Positions 34,557 through 45,200 of a DNA stretch of 51,470 nt are shown here, one piece after another. This stretch comes from Amphimedon queenslandica (taxonomy: Eukaryota; Porifera; Demospongiae; Haplosclerida; Niphatidae). The stretch lies in the NCBI RefSeq assembly GCF_000090795.2, contig NW_003546690.1:1-51470 (forward strand), read 5' to 3'. Below the pieces are notes generated by a model. It searched no databases. It saw only the letters and a program-made list of their open reading frames with translations, and was not told the origin of the DNA. The translations under genes and the position numbers were made by a program. How positions within the stretch are numbered: position 1 is the first letter of the stretch; each line of letters opens with the position of its first letter.

Positions 34557-36190
34557 TAATAATAAATAAACTAGAAGAATATAGCCTAATAATGATGATA
34601 ATAATAATATGTACATGCACATGTTAGTGTTGATTTTTGGTAGAAGTTATTAGTGTACTTTTTACACATTTTTTGTATGTACATATACACATACATGTAC
34701 ATGTACATGTACATGTATATGTACATACATTTTAAAGTTTGTTTTTTATTGTGTGATGTCTGTGTACTGATTTAGTGTTTTAATGTACATATATTGTGGG
34801 GTTTGGCTCTGTATTAATATTAATTTGAATCCCTCCCTTCCTCCCTCCCCCTAGTGTTATGGGAGTCAGTGATTAGTGAGTTACAAGATGCCAGACACAA
34901 ACTGGACCTTCCCTTTGTCCCTTTCTTTCCTGATAATGTCTACAATCAGTTTGGACTCTCCAATCATCTTGTCCTCCAGCTGCTGGAGCAGTTACCCGAT
35001 CATGAGAAATGCTCCAGACACAATTTCATTTATTACCAACCGGAGAAGATATCTAACTGGCAACAGAAGGTTATTTATTTATTATTATTTTTATTTATTT
35101 TTATTATTATTTATTATTATCATAATTAGAGGGTGATTGTTAATAGAACTGGCTGTGCTAGAAGTGAAGGCTATAATGGGTAAGATAAGACAGAACATAA
35201 CTATTTTAAATTAATATTTTATTACTATTTTCTCTTCTCTTCCTAATCCTCTCCCCCCCCAGTATAAGGTCGGAGTCAGACATGTTTAGTTTCCTAATGT
35301 CCCAGTGGAGGCCTGATCCACCTAAACCTGATCCAGAGGCACTTGACATGGCAGTAATACAAGCTGAATGTCAGGGGAACAGCAATACGTAATCAAAGAA
35401 ATTATAATAATTTATTATATATATATATATTTTTTTCTTTTTTAGTCGTCATCAGCCTCAGAATGATGTCCCCGTTGCTATGCGTTACCGGGCGTGTCAG
35501 CGGATGTATCGTGAGAATGTGGGCGTGTTTGGTTCCCATATTCACGGGCTGGGCCTCTTCTGTCTCCAGGAGATTGACTCCGGTGATATGGTCATTGAAT
35601 ATGCTGGTACTGTAATCCGATCCACCCTCACTGACTATCGGGAGCGGTTCTACGAGAGTAGAGGTATCGGGTGTTACATGTTTCGTATTGACAGTGATGA
35701 AGTGGTGGACGCTACAATGTCCGGAAACATGGCTCGATTCATTAATCATTCTTGTGAGGTGGGTGGAGTTTGTTGGTTGCCATAGTTATTGTGTTTATTG
35801 CCTGTCTGTCTCTCTCTCTCTTCAGCCGAATTGTTACAGTAAAGTTGTAGCAGTTGATGGTCAGAAGAAGATTATGATATTTGCTCTGAGACGGTTAGTG
35901 AAAGAATCAGTCATTTACTATCCTTAAGTTATACATGTACATGTACATGTAACTGTGGACTAAATGTATCTTAACTTAACACTTTACTTTATGTTTCAGT
36001 GTGCTGTGTGAATTAGCCTTTATGAGATTGTTTTTATCAAAAAAACATTTACTTCATTTTACATCACTCCCTCTCTCTCTCTAGGATTGTTCCTGGTGAA
36101 GAATTAACTTATGATTATAAATTTCCAATTGAAGAAGCTAAAATTCCTTGTAAATGTGGCTCCGCCCGTTGTAGAAAAACTCTAAACTAA
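28530..36190 (+). CDS. KMT2: KMT2A/B-like (MLL/trithorax) histone H3K4 methyltransferase
   Basis: Methylates lysine 4 of histone H3 within a WDR5/RBBP5/ASH2L-type complex. Twenty-four exons: 28530-28745, 29008-29300, 29576-29623, 29678-29754, 29818-29969, 30260-30487, 30637-30783, 30837-30942, 31114-31169, 31217-31274, 31323-31507, 31739-31927, 31981-32093, 32624-32804, 32861-33001, 33233-33512, 33783-34135, 34191-34485, 34855-35069, 35130-35179, 35263-35388, 35446-35758, 35826-35893 and 36085-36190. They total 3996 nt (1331 residues), in frame throughout. Order: CXXC finger ([22 protein letters not shown], about 149-198), three PHD fingers (about 283-481), a bromodomain-like remnant with LEKLFPWF, an extended PHD ([23 protein letters not shown], about 660-780), FYRN, FYRC, a Win motif (GCARSEG, 1119-1125), SET ([28 protein letters not shown]) and post-SET (CKCGSARC). 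It is far shorter than vertebrate MLL. The start is the first ATG of the exon; upstream exons cannot be excluded. Confidence 0.93.
32100..32540 (-). repeat. Three 175-180-bp repeat monomers in a KMT2 intron
   Basis: AAAGTTTGAGCTGATTCC or a close variant recurs at 32151, 32328 and 32508. TTCCCTGTACTATAGCCCAT and GATACATATTGATGTAC are present in each unit. They fill the intron between the exons ending at 32093 and starting at 32624. Confidence 0.8.
33126..33199. other. Assembly gap (run of N)
   Basis: Seventy-four N characters within the KMT2 intron between exons 15 and 16. The flanking exons join in phase, so no coding exon need be missing, though intronic sequence is unknown. Confidence 0.98.
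34493..34556. repeat. AAT trinucleotide microsatellite
   Basis: About twenty AAT units just after the donor of KMT2 exon 18. In one frame it reads as a polyasparagine run, but it lies in the intron. Confidence 0.9.
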
Positions 36191-36423
36191 GAGATTCTAT
36201 TTTCTTATTTTTTCTTTAAGAAAAGATTGCACACACTCCCACCCACCTCACTCTCACTCTGTTCTCTTTTTCTTTGCAATTTTTTACATATTATTTTCAC
36301 TTTCAAACTCCAAAAATAAACAACAAACAACCACAAAATAAACAACAACAGCAGCTGCAACAATATCATAGCAAATAGGCAATGGATTGGGTGGATTCAA
36401 CATTCAAAGAAGTTTTTCACATT

Positions 36424-38783
36424 TCAAAATTCATATTCTTGTTCAAAACTGTGAGATACCTTCCCAGTATATGTTGGTTCATAATTATAAATGAGAGAGT
36501 CCATTTCTTTCTCTTCACTTGTGAAATGATGGTCGCTCTTCCTTGCTTCACTGACAAGGAAATTAGCAGCTGTCTGAGCAATGGAGACCGCATGATAAGA
36601 ATGGTTGATGGATTCAGCTGTCGTCCATTCAAATGTGTTCTTTTCAGGATGCCACTGGACGCCATAAAATGGATAATGAATAGCTAAATAGAGAGAATAG
36701 AAAATGGAGGAATAAATAATAAATAAACATAATGATTGCTTGCCTTCTATTGATGATATAAATTCAGATCCTTTTCTGTCAAAATTAGTTGATAAAATTG
36801 TGTAAAATTCAGTCAAAGAAGACATGCTTTTAAAACTCTAAAATAATAAATAATGATAAAAAATTAATAATAAAGAAATTGTTATTATTATTATTTATTT
36901 ACATCAGGAGAGACTCCATATTGATGATTGTTCATTGTGATTGGTTCACTGCTCAACCAGCCCATTCCTTCTGGTGTGTACATTGAAAAGAGTCGACTAG
37001 CATTTGCAGCTGGAATAAAAATACAAATAAAACATAATAAAACTGTTGTCTCAGTGTGGCCAAAAATTAAGACTTCTTTCTAACCAATGACCCTGTACTA
37101 TTAGTAACACGGTAGCGTTACTAAGTAGGATTCATAGTACAGGGTCTTTTGTCCGATTTTGGAACAACTTTAAAAATTTGTAAAAAATATAAATTTGATC
37201 GAAATCAGTTCAAACTTTCTACACAACATAAAAACATGTATACGTATTAGAAAAAATTATAAAAATGAAAAATTCTCTCCTTTTCATTTTTGGCGAAATT
37301 TGGCCAAAATCCCTGTACTATAGTACAGGGACTTTGACCCAATTTCGGAACAACTTCAAAAATTCATAAAAAATCCAAATTTGATCAGAATCGGCTCAAA
37401 CTTGAAACACAACATAAAAACATGTATATGTATCAGAAAAAATTATAAAAATTGAGAATTCTTTCATTTTTGGTAAAATTTGGCCAAAATCCCGGTACTA
37501 TAGTACAGCAACACTTTTAGCCCTAAATATCATTTGCTCTAATCCACTCTGCCGTTCTTTGCCTCCGTGGCACTCAGACTCGTCCATCTAATTTATTCCT
37601 TGACTTTGACCTTGTTCTTTCTGAGGGCAGAGTCACCAACTAAATTATTCCAACTTAACCTATCTTTATCCTAATTTTTATTTCATTTTCTTTTATTTTA
37701 TCCCACTACCTATGGTTTTGGTTTATTATTATTATTATAAAACTTTGTCTTGGAAAAAATTTTTGGAGCAACTTCATTACTCTAATTTGATCAGAATCAG
37801 TTCAAACTTGATATACAACATAAGAACATGTATATGCATCAAGAAAACAGCATATTCAAAGTCCATAGCTACTGTAGCACTAATGTTACTTACCATCAGT
37901 GAAGTTTAGTGGTATGCTGTAATCCTCAGAATCAAATGATGACAATATGTGGTTAGTCCCTGACTGTAACACACACAGCAGCTGGAACCCAAGACATGTG
38001 CCCCATAATGGGAAATAATCTCCTTCATCATTAGCCTATGGATATCATAATGTTAACAAATTAACCCTTTAGTCTCTAAAAATAAGGATTATATTCAACT
38101 AATTTTTGATTGTTAGAGCATAAAATAGGATAAATTGTTACTAATTTTTGCTGGTTAATGCAGTATTTTCTCTTTGTGTCTATACTTGTATTTCAAACCT
38201 GTTTGGCAAGTTCAAATATTGTTTTGGCTACTTCAAGATAAGCTGATTCCACCAGTGAGCTACCGCCCCCAGGAAAGAGGACCCTATTAATAATAATAAT
38301 AATAACTAACACCTTTAATGAGCCACACCTACCCATTAATGGATCCGAATAAATCCTTCAGTTCATCTTGTGTTATATTATTACTTGTTATTGATCACCG
38401 TCAAGGAAAAGTATAAGGAGGAGCATAAGAACAAGTGAAAAGGCTATTATGTTAGAAGGAGGGGATACTAATGTATAGTCTACAAGATGTGAACACAACA
38501 GCATTATGTAGTTAGACATAATGAAACAATTCCCATTAATATAATACAATGGATACATAATAGGAACAACACGAGCACCTGCAGATTCTATATACTTAAC
38601 ATAAGATGCTGCAATGTATGAATGATCTTCAGTAGTGGTCTCTGATACAATACCTATTGTATATACATATGAAGGGAGGTGGTCACCATAGTGTAACTCA
38701 CCAATGATTGGTCTAAGATTGAGAGAAAAGGAATTAGTTACAATCAAGAGCAGAAAAAACAGAGCAGTAATCAGTTTCACCAT
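36424..38783 (-). CDS. GGH: Gamma-glutamyl hydrolase
   Basis: Secreted or lysosomal peptidase (C26 family, class I amidotransferase fold) that trims polyglutamate from folates. Seven exons in transcript order: 38548-38783, 38333-38383, 38199-38283, 37894-38035, 36903-37009, 36744-36837 and 36424-36683. They total 975 nt (324 residues); human GGH is about 318. The start has a signal peptide ([17 protein letters not shown]). Family blocks: [38 protein letters not shown] with the nucleophilic cysteine, IPLNFT, and [10 protein letters not shown] with the catalytic histidine. The last intron (36684-36743) starts GC, not GT: only the AAG/GCAAGC border keeps frame and family length. The stop lies 233 bases from the convergent KMT2 stop. 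The start lies 264 bases from the divergent gene at 39048. Confidence 0.93.
37080..37860 (+). repeat. Cluster of degenerate 175-186-bp repeat monomers in a GGH intron
   Basis: Monomers recognised by GAATCAGTTCAAACTTTCTA-like words at 37201, 37387 and 37794, with CCCTGTACTATAGTACAGGG palindromes at 37311-37330 and, interrupted, at 37091-37144. It fills the large intron of GGH between 37010 and 37893. Confidence 0.75.
37101..37134 (-). mobile_element. 34-bp palindromic mini-element, copy 2, inside a palindrome
   Basis: The reverse complement matches 234-267 at 32 of 34 bases. It splits GACCCTGTACTA from TAGTACAGGGTC. Taking the unit out restores a perfect palindrome like the intact one at 37311-37330, so this looks like an insertion. 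Confidence 0.7.
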
Positions 38784-39047
38784 TTTTTGCTGACTAGATG
38801 GTAAATAAACTAGCCTAGTAAATAAACTATTGAAGTTAATGAATATGGAGCTGCAGCTTGATGACCTGTTGACTAGTGACTACAGCAGTTATGAGTTATC
38901 CACTAGACACATCATATCTGTACAATCAACTTTACTCATCCATATATATATATATATATAATATAATTATAATTAACCACAGTAGTACTCTATATAAATT
39001 ATGTTTTTCTACTCAGTTAGCTATACAAATTTCCTGATTAGATTAAA
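38784..39047. promoter_or_regulatory. Short divergent intergenic region between GGH and R1
   Basis: 264 bp separate the start codons of GGH (-) and the receptor-like gene R1 (+). It includes a TA microsatellite (about 38942-38964). Both promoters must fit here, or further 5' exons exist. No specific motif is claimed. Confidence 0.4.
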
Positions 39048-41132
39048 ATGCTTAAGGGAGAAGAAACAAGATTTTTCTTGATGTCACTGATGATTGTGGT
39101 GACAGTGAAAGCAGCTGGTATATGTGTGATCAAAATGCAACAACTTTATAGCCTTTTTCTCTCATAGTTATAACTCTAAGTCCTGTTTCTGTTACTACAA
39201 CTCTCAATACAATTGTGAACTTTGCTTGTGAAGGAAGTGGTGAACAACTTTTCTGGAGAGTTCAGGCAGTCATTTTAACTGATTCCATTAAAATACAACG
39301 TGATATTACAGTTACTGATTTTGAAGTTTCTGGAAATTTATCATCACTTCTAACAATTACTGCACTACCTATTAACAATGGAATCAACATTGCATGCCAC
39401 ATATACTCCTTTGAACCATCATTCCAACAAGATCTATCTGGTGGAACTTTAACTATTAGAGGTGAGTGTAAAGCCTTAAAAGGTTTACTATAAGTGGTAT
39501 TTCTGTTTTCTTTAGGAGTATCAACAGTTGAAGATATACAATGGTCCATTGCTTTGCAAACATTGTCATGGTTGCCACCTACATTTTATTCTGATGATAT
39601 ACCACTAGGAGAAAAGCCAATATATAATGTACTAATCAATGGTATCAGTGTTACTAATATTACTGATACTAGTTTATGGTTGAATATATCTTCTTGTACC
39701 ACTGAGTTTAATGTCAGTATTGTTACTTCTGTTAATGAATACCAGTCAATTGCAATGGAGTATAGTGTAGATAACAATGGAGGTAAGTTTAGACAACATG
39801 TATTTGTGCATAGTATCATGTGAATGCTTTTTCCAATAATAGTTTACAACATCAGTATTGTTAACTATACTCTAATATTCAATGAAACTAGTAGCAAATA
39901 TTTTTATGTGGAACTGTTAAATTTTGTAAGCAAGATTGTTGAAATAATTCTAGTTACTCTTTTAAGCAGATACAGAGTAACAAAAGGTTTTGTGACATTG
40001 CCATAGTTGGCAAAATTCAATCTTGGGAGGAAGATGCTGAGAAATACTATTCTCCAGAGAATATTGCAACTGACATGAGAGAAACATATGTATTGTACAT
40101 AATGGATGGACTTGAGCCTTGCAAAACATATACTGCAGTGATCAGTGTAATAAATACTCTGAAAAATATAATTGAAAATGAAGATAATGTTACCATTAGT
40201 GAGTTGCTTGCATATAGTCTAACAGTTATCTATTCTTTATTCAATAGCTTCAAGTCCTAATAGTATACAAGATGTTGTTTTATCTACTGAAGGGAATGGA
40301 TCAGTTAGTGTTCGATGTGTTTATGAAGAATCATCAACTGTTGATGGATGTTATGTGATATTTACACACACTGTTAGTAGAAAGAAGGCATCATTTTATA
40401 TAACATTTGATAATAGTACACTGATATCTTTGCCAACAAATGGAGTCTATACTGTAACTGCATATGCCATTACTAACATGACTATTGTTCCATGGTCATG
40501 TGTACAACCAAAAGAAGTAGCTCTAACTATAACCACTAAAACTGCATTAGATCTATACAGCTCTTCATGTACTGATGGTATAACATCTAGTATCATTGAT
40601 AGTAAGAGATTATTATTTAGTACTGTACGTTTATTTACTTTATGTAGCCACAGATGCATTCTATGTGTCATCAACCATAGCAATATCAAGTAGGCATATA
40701 ATAACTAATGATAAACATGATCTACTATTGTTACATAGTGCTACCTTCAGTCCCTAGTAGTCAATCAACACTATCAGCTTCAATAGTGCTCTTATCAACA
40801 TTTGGGGGATTGTTACTTGTACTCATGTTACTGATAATCATATCAGTTGCTTGGTGTCTGAGAATAAGGAACAAAAAATTTAAAGGTTGGTATTGCTGTT
40901 TCTTGCCAAGTTGCCATTGTAATAAACGTCTTTAGGGCCTATTATGGAGAATCCAGCATATGGACAAGGTAAAAATATAAGCTGCAATTATTGAATCTTA
41001 ATGTATAATACATTGTATATAGTGGTTGAATTGCAGCAGCAGAGGCCATCAAGAGTAAGGACTGAAGTTAACCCAGCTTACGAGACAGTACTGCCACATG
41101 CTAATAATGCATTATATGAATCTGTTTGGTGA
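39048..41132 (+). CDS. R1: Ig/FN3-like type I membrane receptor with NPAY tail
   Basis: Exons 39048-39117, 39168-39461, 39516-39782, 39843-39925, 39970-40198, 40248-40601, 40648-40689, 40739-40885, 40936-40968 and 41023-41132 total 1629 nt, giving 542 residues in frame. Residues 1-24 are a signal peptide. Residues 24-121 form an Ig-like domain (VNFACEG, FWRVQ, LLTITAL, INIACHIY). FN3-like domains follow (STVEDIQWS..LSWLPPTF..YNVLING; then LYIMDGLEPCKTYTAVISV), then one more beta domain with cysteines (315-432). The membrane helix is at about 462-487. The 55-residue cytoplasmic tail carries NPAYG (Y504), NPAYET (Y526) and LYESVW (Y538) near the end. There are many N-glycosylation sites. A cell-surface receptor or adhesion role is inferred; I do not recognise a named family. 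R2 and R3 are paralogues. Confidence 0.85.
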
Positions 41133-42294
41133 AACAAAATATGGGATCAAATCTCAAAAGAGCGGATTCGGCGAGTTGAATCATAGATATAACTAAAGCA
41201 TAATAATAATAATAGAGTGCTTTTCAGGTTGCTTGACCAAGCAAGCCTGTCGATCATGTGAATCTGAACATGCATAGTGGATAATACATGTCGTGTGACC
41301 AAGTGATATCTTAGTGGCCCTTTGTCTTGCCAAGGTGCATAGTCACATGATGATTTATCCATAGACGTAGACTTACTATGGAGTCACGTGATTAGACTGG
41401 TGGCAATTAAGTTTTCTGCAAAGGGTAGGGCTGTATCTGTATGAGCGTCGAGCTGAGCTATGAGCTATATAGCTAGGTAGATAGCCATTAATGACTGCCA
41501 AGATGGGAGGAGTCTGGCAGCTATTATATACACCGGGATGACCGGATTCGATTGCTTCAATAATCAATTGACGATAACATTTGACAATGTAAACTCTAAT
41601 ATCTGGTAAGAGGCTAAGAGCGCTCGCCTCCGGCTGCTATAGCTACTGAACAGAAGGCAGAACAATGTGGTAAACCAAGTAAGGGCAAGGTAGGCAGGCC
41701 CGCCCGACTATATAGCTAATATTCTATGCCTATTTGGCATCTACGCGTTTGCGGTGGTATGCAGCAAAATAGTGATTAGAAGGCTGTGTCCCGGCAATGG
41801 CCCGAGTGAGTTTTTAGAGGACTGGAAACTGCACTAGTCATCATTAAAAAATCAATGAAGACACCAATGGATAAGATAGTCTCGAAAACATAGTCTTTTA
41901 CAGTATGTAGTATCAAGAGTAGACAGCTGCTGTATATCTATCATTATAGCACCAGACTCGGAGCACTTAAATCGGATAAGGTATCTATACACGATTACCA
42001 AAATTTGTCCCATGCATTGTTACTATCTTTTAAATATAGTGTAACTGCATAGATACTATCTATGGTGACTGTGACTTTGTGTGACTCGTGAAAAGATAAG
42101 AGGAGAGTAATCTCAGAGTATGGTTTGGCGCTGCCGCGCTGGCTGGCTAGCCATAGATATACTACCCGTTTACGGGTAGTATATCTATGGCTAGCCAAAT
42201 CCGGACCTCAGTAAACTTCAAGATATTATCATCATCATCGACCACACCCACTCCTATCTTTAGCTTTCGAGGTCTTGCTTCTCTTAGGACGCCA
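41133..42294. other. Intergenic region R1-R2
   Basis: No gene is supported. AT-rich with patches of mixed composition around 41400-41800. A near-perfect 54-bp palindrome lies at 42144-42197, about 100 bp before the R2 start. An open frame covering 42187-42294 ahead of the chosen R2 start is probably untranslated, because the signal peptide begins at the later ATG. Confidence 0.5.
42144..42197. mobile_element. 54-bp near-perfect palindrome upstream of R2
   Basis: Two 26-bp arms (TGGCTAGCCATAGATATACT..CCCGT and its complement) around a TT spacer. The core ends CATAGATA/TATCTATG are those of the elements at 11827-11881 and 48395-48450. The flanking GCTAGC on both sides may be a target duplication but is itself palindromic. 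Confidence 0.75.
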
Positions 42295-45200
42295 ATGGCA
42301 GGAGCCTTTTCTACCTCATTCGTCTTCTTGGGGGTAATAATCTTATCCTCTGCAAACGTATCCTTAGCCTTAGGTAAGCTCTTTCTTTGAGAGGAAGATA
42401 TCCATCTCTTGCCATGTTCTGTAAAACCTTATAATAATAAATAGTAACAATCTTGTCATTGCCCACTCAAGTTGTTTGTCACCCAGTCTAATTTTTGTCA
42501 TGTGTTCCAATGTTTATATGTTCCTGGGTGTTAGGGCAAGTTCCTGACACCTTCAAGTCTCTCCTTTTTTATTATAGCCAGTGCCTCTTTATTATTTGTA
42601 ACTCTCTTATTTGTACCTTCTCTCTGACTAGTCCTGTAAAATGATTACTGTATAATGGGTTTATTTTGAGGATAACAAGTTTCACGTATTTTTGAAGATT
42701 TGCGAAATCAAATTCTTTGAAAATCAGTTTAATATGGTGTAAGATGGCAGAAAAGTGACAGTTCGTGAAAATTAATTCTGTGAACCTCCGGACACAGCAC
42801 GAAAATTATTATCCTCAAAATAAACCCGCTATATGGTATACCGTAATTTGCCTTTTTTCGTACATGTGGAAATATTTTCGTATGGTCCTAAAATGACGAA
42901 AATATTTCAATCGAAAATTTTTGAGCAACCAAAATTTGTGACCTAATTCATCAAAGAAAGACTAAGGTACGGCCTGATAAGTAGGTATCTTCTTGCAGCT
43001 CTAACCTTGCTCTATCCACTGGTGCTTGCTGTACTTCAATCAGTTGCTTCACTACTGAGTTATAAAATAAAACAGTCCACCATGTGACAAAAGTAGCCAT
43101 TTGATGTTTCCATTTATTATCCGTAAATTGGTCATTGCTGCATCTCCAGTACTATCTGTATACTAGTAATGTCGGGGAACAGCCAGGTCAAGAATCTCTT
43201 ATCTCAAGAATTGTAAACACTACTATAGCGGCCTTGTTACCAGTAGGTAAAGGACAAGGTATACGCAAGAGAAGCTAAATTTTCAGACTGTAAAAATTTT
43301 CGTACACTATGAGAAGATGAAAATATTTCCACTTGAATTTTTCTGAAACAAAAAATTTTTGTACGAAAAAAAGGCAAATTACTGTATCTTTCTTTTTGTT
43401 CTGTGATAATATTATGATGATGTCTTTTTTTATTTTTAGGACTTAAAACTAAATTGGCCTTACACAGCAGTGTCACTTTTAATCAAAGTTCATCATGTCC
43501 AAGTCATCGGCCTCATGTTACTCTCATTGTCAACTCGACAATTATAAACGATAATATAAAGAAAATCCATTCATTAACAACTAATGTTAATGTCACTGAT
43601 TGCTGTCCATCTTATGCGTTTGCGGAAGTCACAGTTCCTGGCATTCCTTCAAATAATAAGCTTGTGATTGCTATCGTATTTTTATGTGGTAACAATATCA
43701 GTGCTGAAATATCATCGAGCTGGCAGATATTTGTGCAAGGTTAGTAGTAATTGTAATTAATGATGATGTAATTATCATAGGGTGCCTTTTTAAGGGCTAT
43801 AAATTTAGCGAATATATAATCCGCTGTATTAAATTTTGTGATTTTTATCCCCAATTTGAATTTTCCATGCCCATACAATCAATTCAAGGAATTTTATTTT
43901 CACAAAATAGTAACAAAATTCATGAATTACAACATATAAAGCCCTCAAAAAAGGTGCCTTACGGTATCATCATTATTGCCATTTTGGAGCATAGAAATGA
44001 GTAAAAATTAGGTCCCATGTTTATTTAGGGCCCTAACATCACCTTGTCACATGAAAATGTGGCATTATATGCATGTAATCTATACGATTTAATTAATTAA
44101 TTTTATTTTATTCGTTAAATTTAGGAATAACACCAGCTCGGGATGTACGATACAACAATGGATTATTATTGTGGTCTGATCCTTATTTTCATTCGGATGT
44201 ACCACAACCATCTGTCTATACTTACACTATAATGGTGGATGGTATTGTTATATATTATAACATTACTGCCACTAGTGTATGGTTAAATGTATCTTATTGT
44301 TTGATGGAGTTTAATGTCAGCATTGAAACTTTTCTTTATAAATATCAGTCAACAGAGAATATAACCATCCAAAATAATAGTAAAAAATACTTTTGATGAT
44401 AGTACTAATACTTTACTATTAATTTTGATAGATTATACAGTCGAATTAGTTGATGCCACTTATATTCCAATGAAAAGAACAATTGATGCTAATATTACTT
44501 TTAAGGCATGTTATACAATTGTCTTCCTTTTTTAATAACTGTTTTTATCTCAGGTTGAAAGTGACTATCAAGTTTGCAGATTCAGATATTTCACCTATAT
44601 AATTTTTCAAAATGGGACTGTATGGACATATGCTACACAATCACCACCATTACCAAATAAAAAAGTAGTCATCATATCTGAAATGGTTGGATTGGATCCT
44701 GAAATTATCATGATCAACGTGACTTTCAATGTCACTAAAGAGGTTCTTACTATTCCAATAGGTAAATAATCTTTTGTGAGGATAATGATTGATAGTAAAT
44801 TAGTAATTCAACATTCAAAAGTCAAAACTTCCTTGTAGACACTATATGTATTGTACCATACAGCATATATATTTCATTGGGGTTTAATTTCATTCTCATT
44901 CCCTTATGAAGCAAATATTTTAAAATGAAATAGGCATTTCTTAAGACCACACATGCATACACAGTAGTAGCCCAGAATTAAATAAAATATCTTAACACAT
45001 ATATTCTTGACATAATTCTTTCTCTTAGATCCAAGTAATGTATATGATGTTACATCTTCACAAGCTGTCAAAACTCATTCCTCATCCTTCCCAGGCTTCC
45101 CCTCCACTGCCTTATCTCCTAGCAGTAAGATGAAATACATTGTTTTTATATTTTTATTGTTTATTTACATGTATACATTTAATATTTTTAAAAGGCTCAA

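Noticed and set aside
34209..34559. Polyasparagine run at the end of a KMT2 frame
   Set aside because: The exon ends at the donor at 34486. The AAT repeats are intronic, and the next exon joins in phase.
42187..42294. Earlier ATG for R2
   Set aside because: It begins within the palindromic element and puts 36 polar residues before a good signal peptide. The ATG at 42295 fits better.
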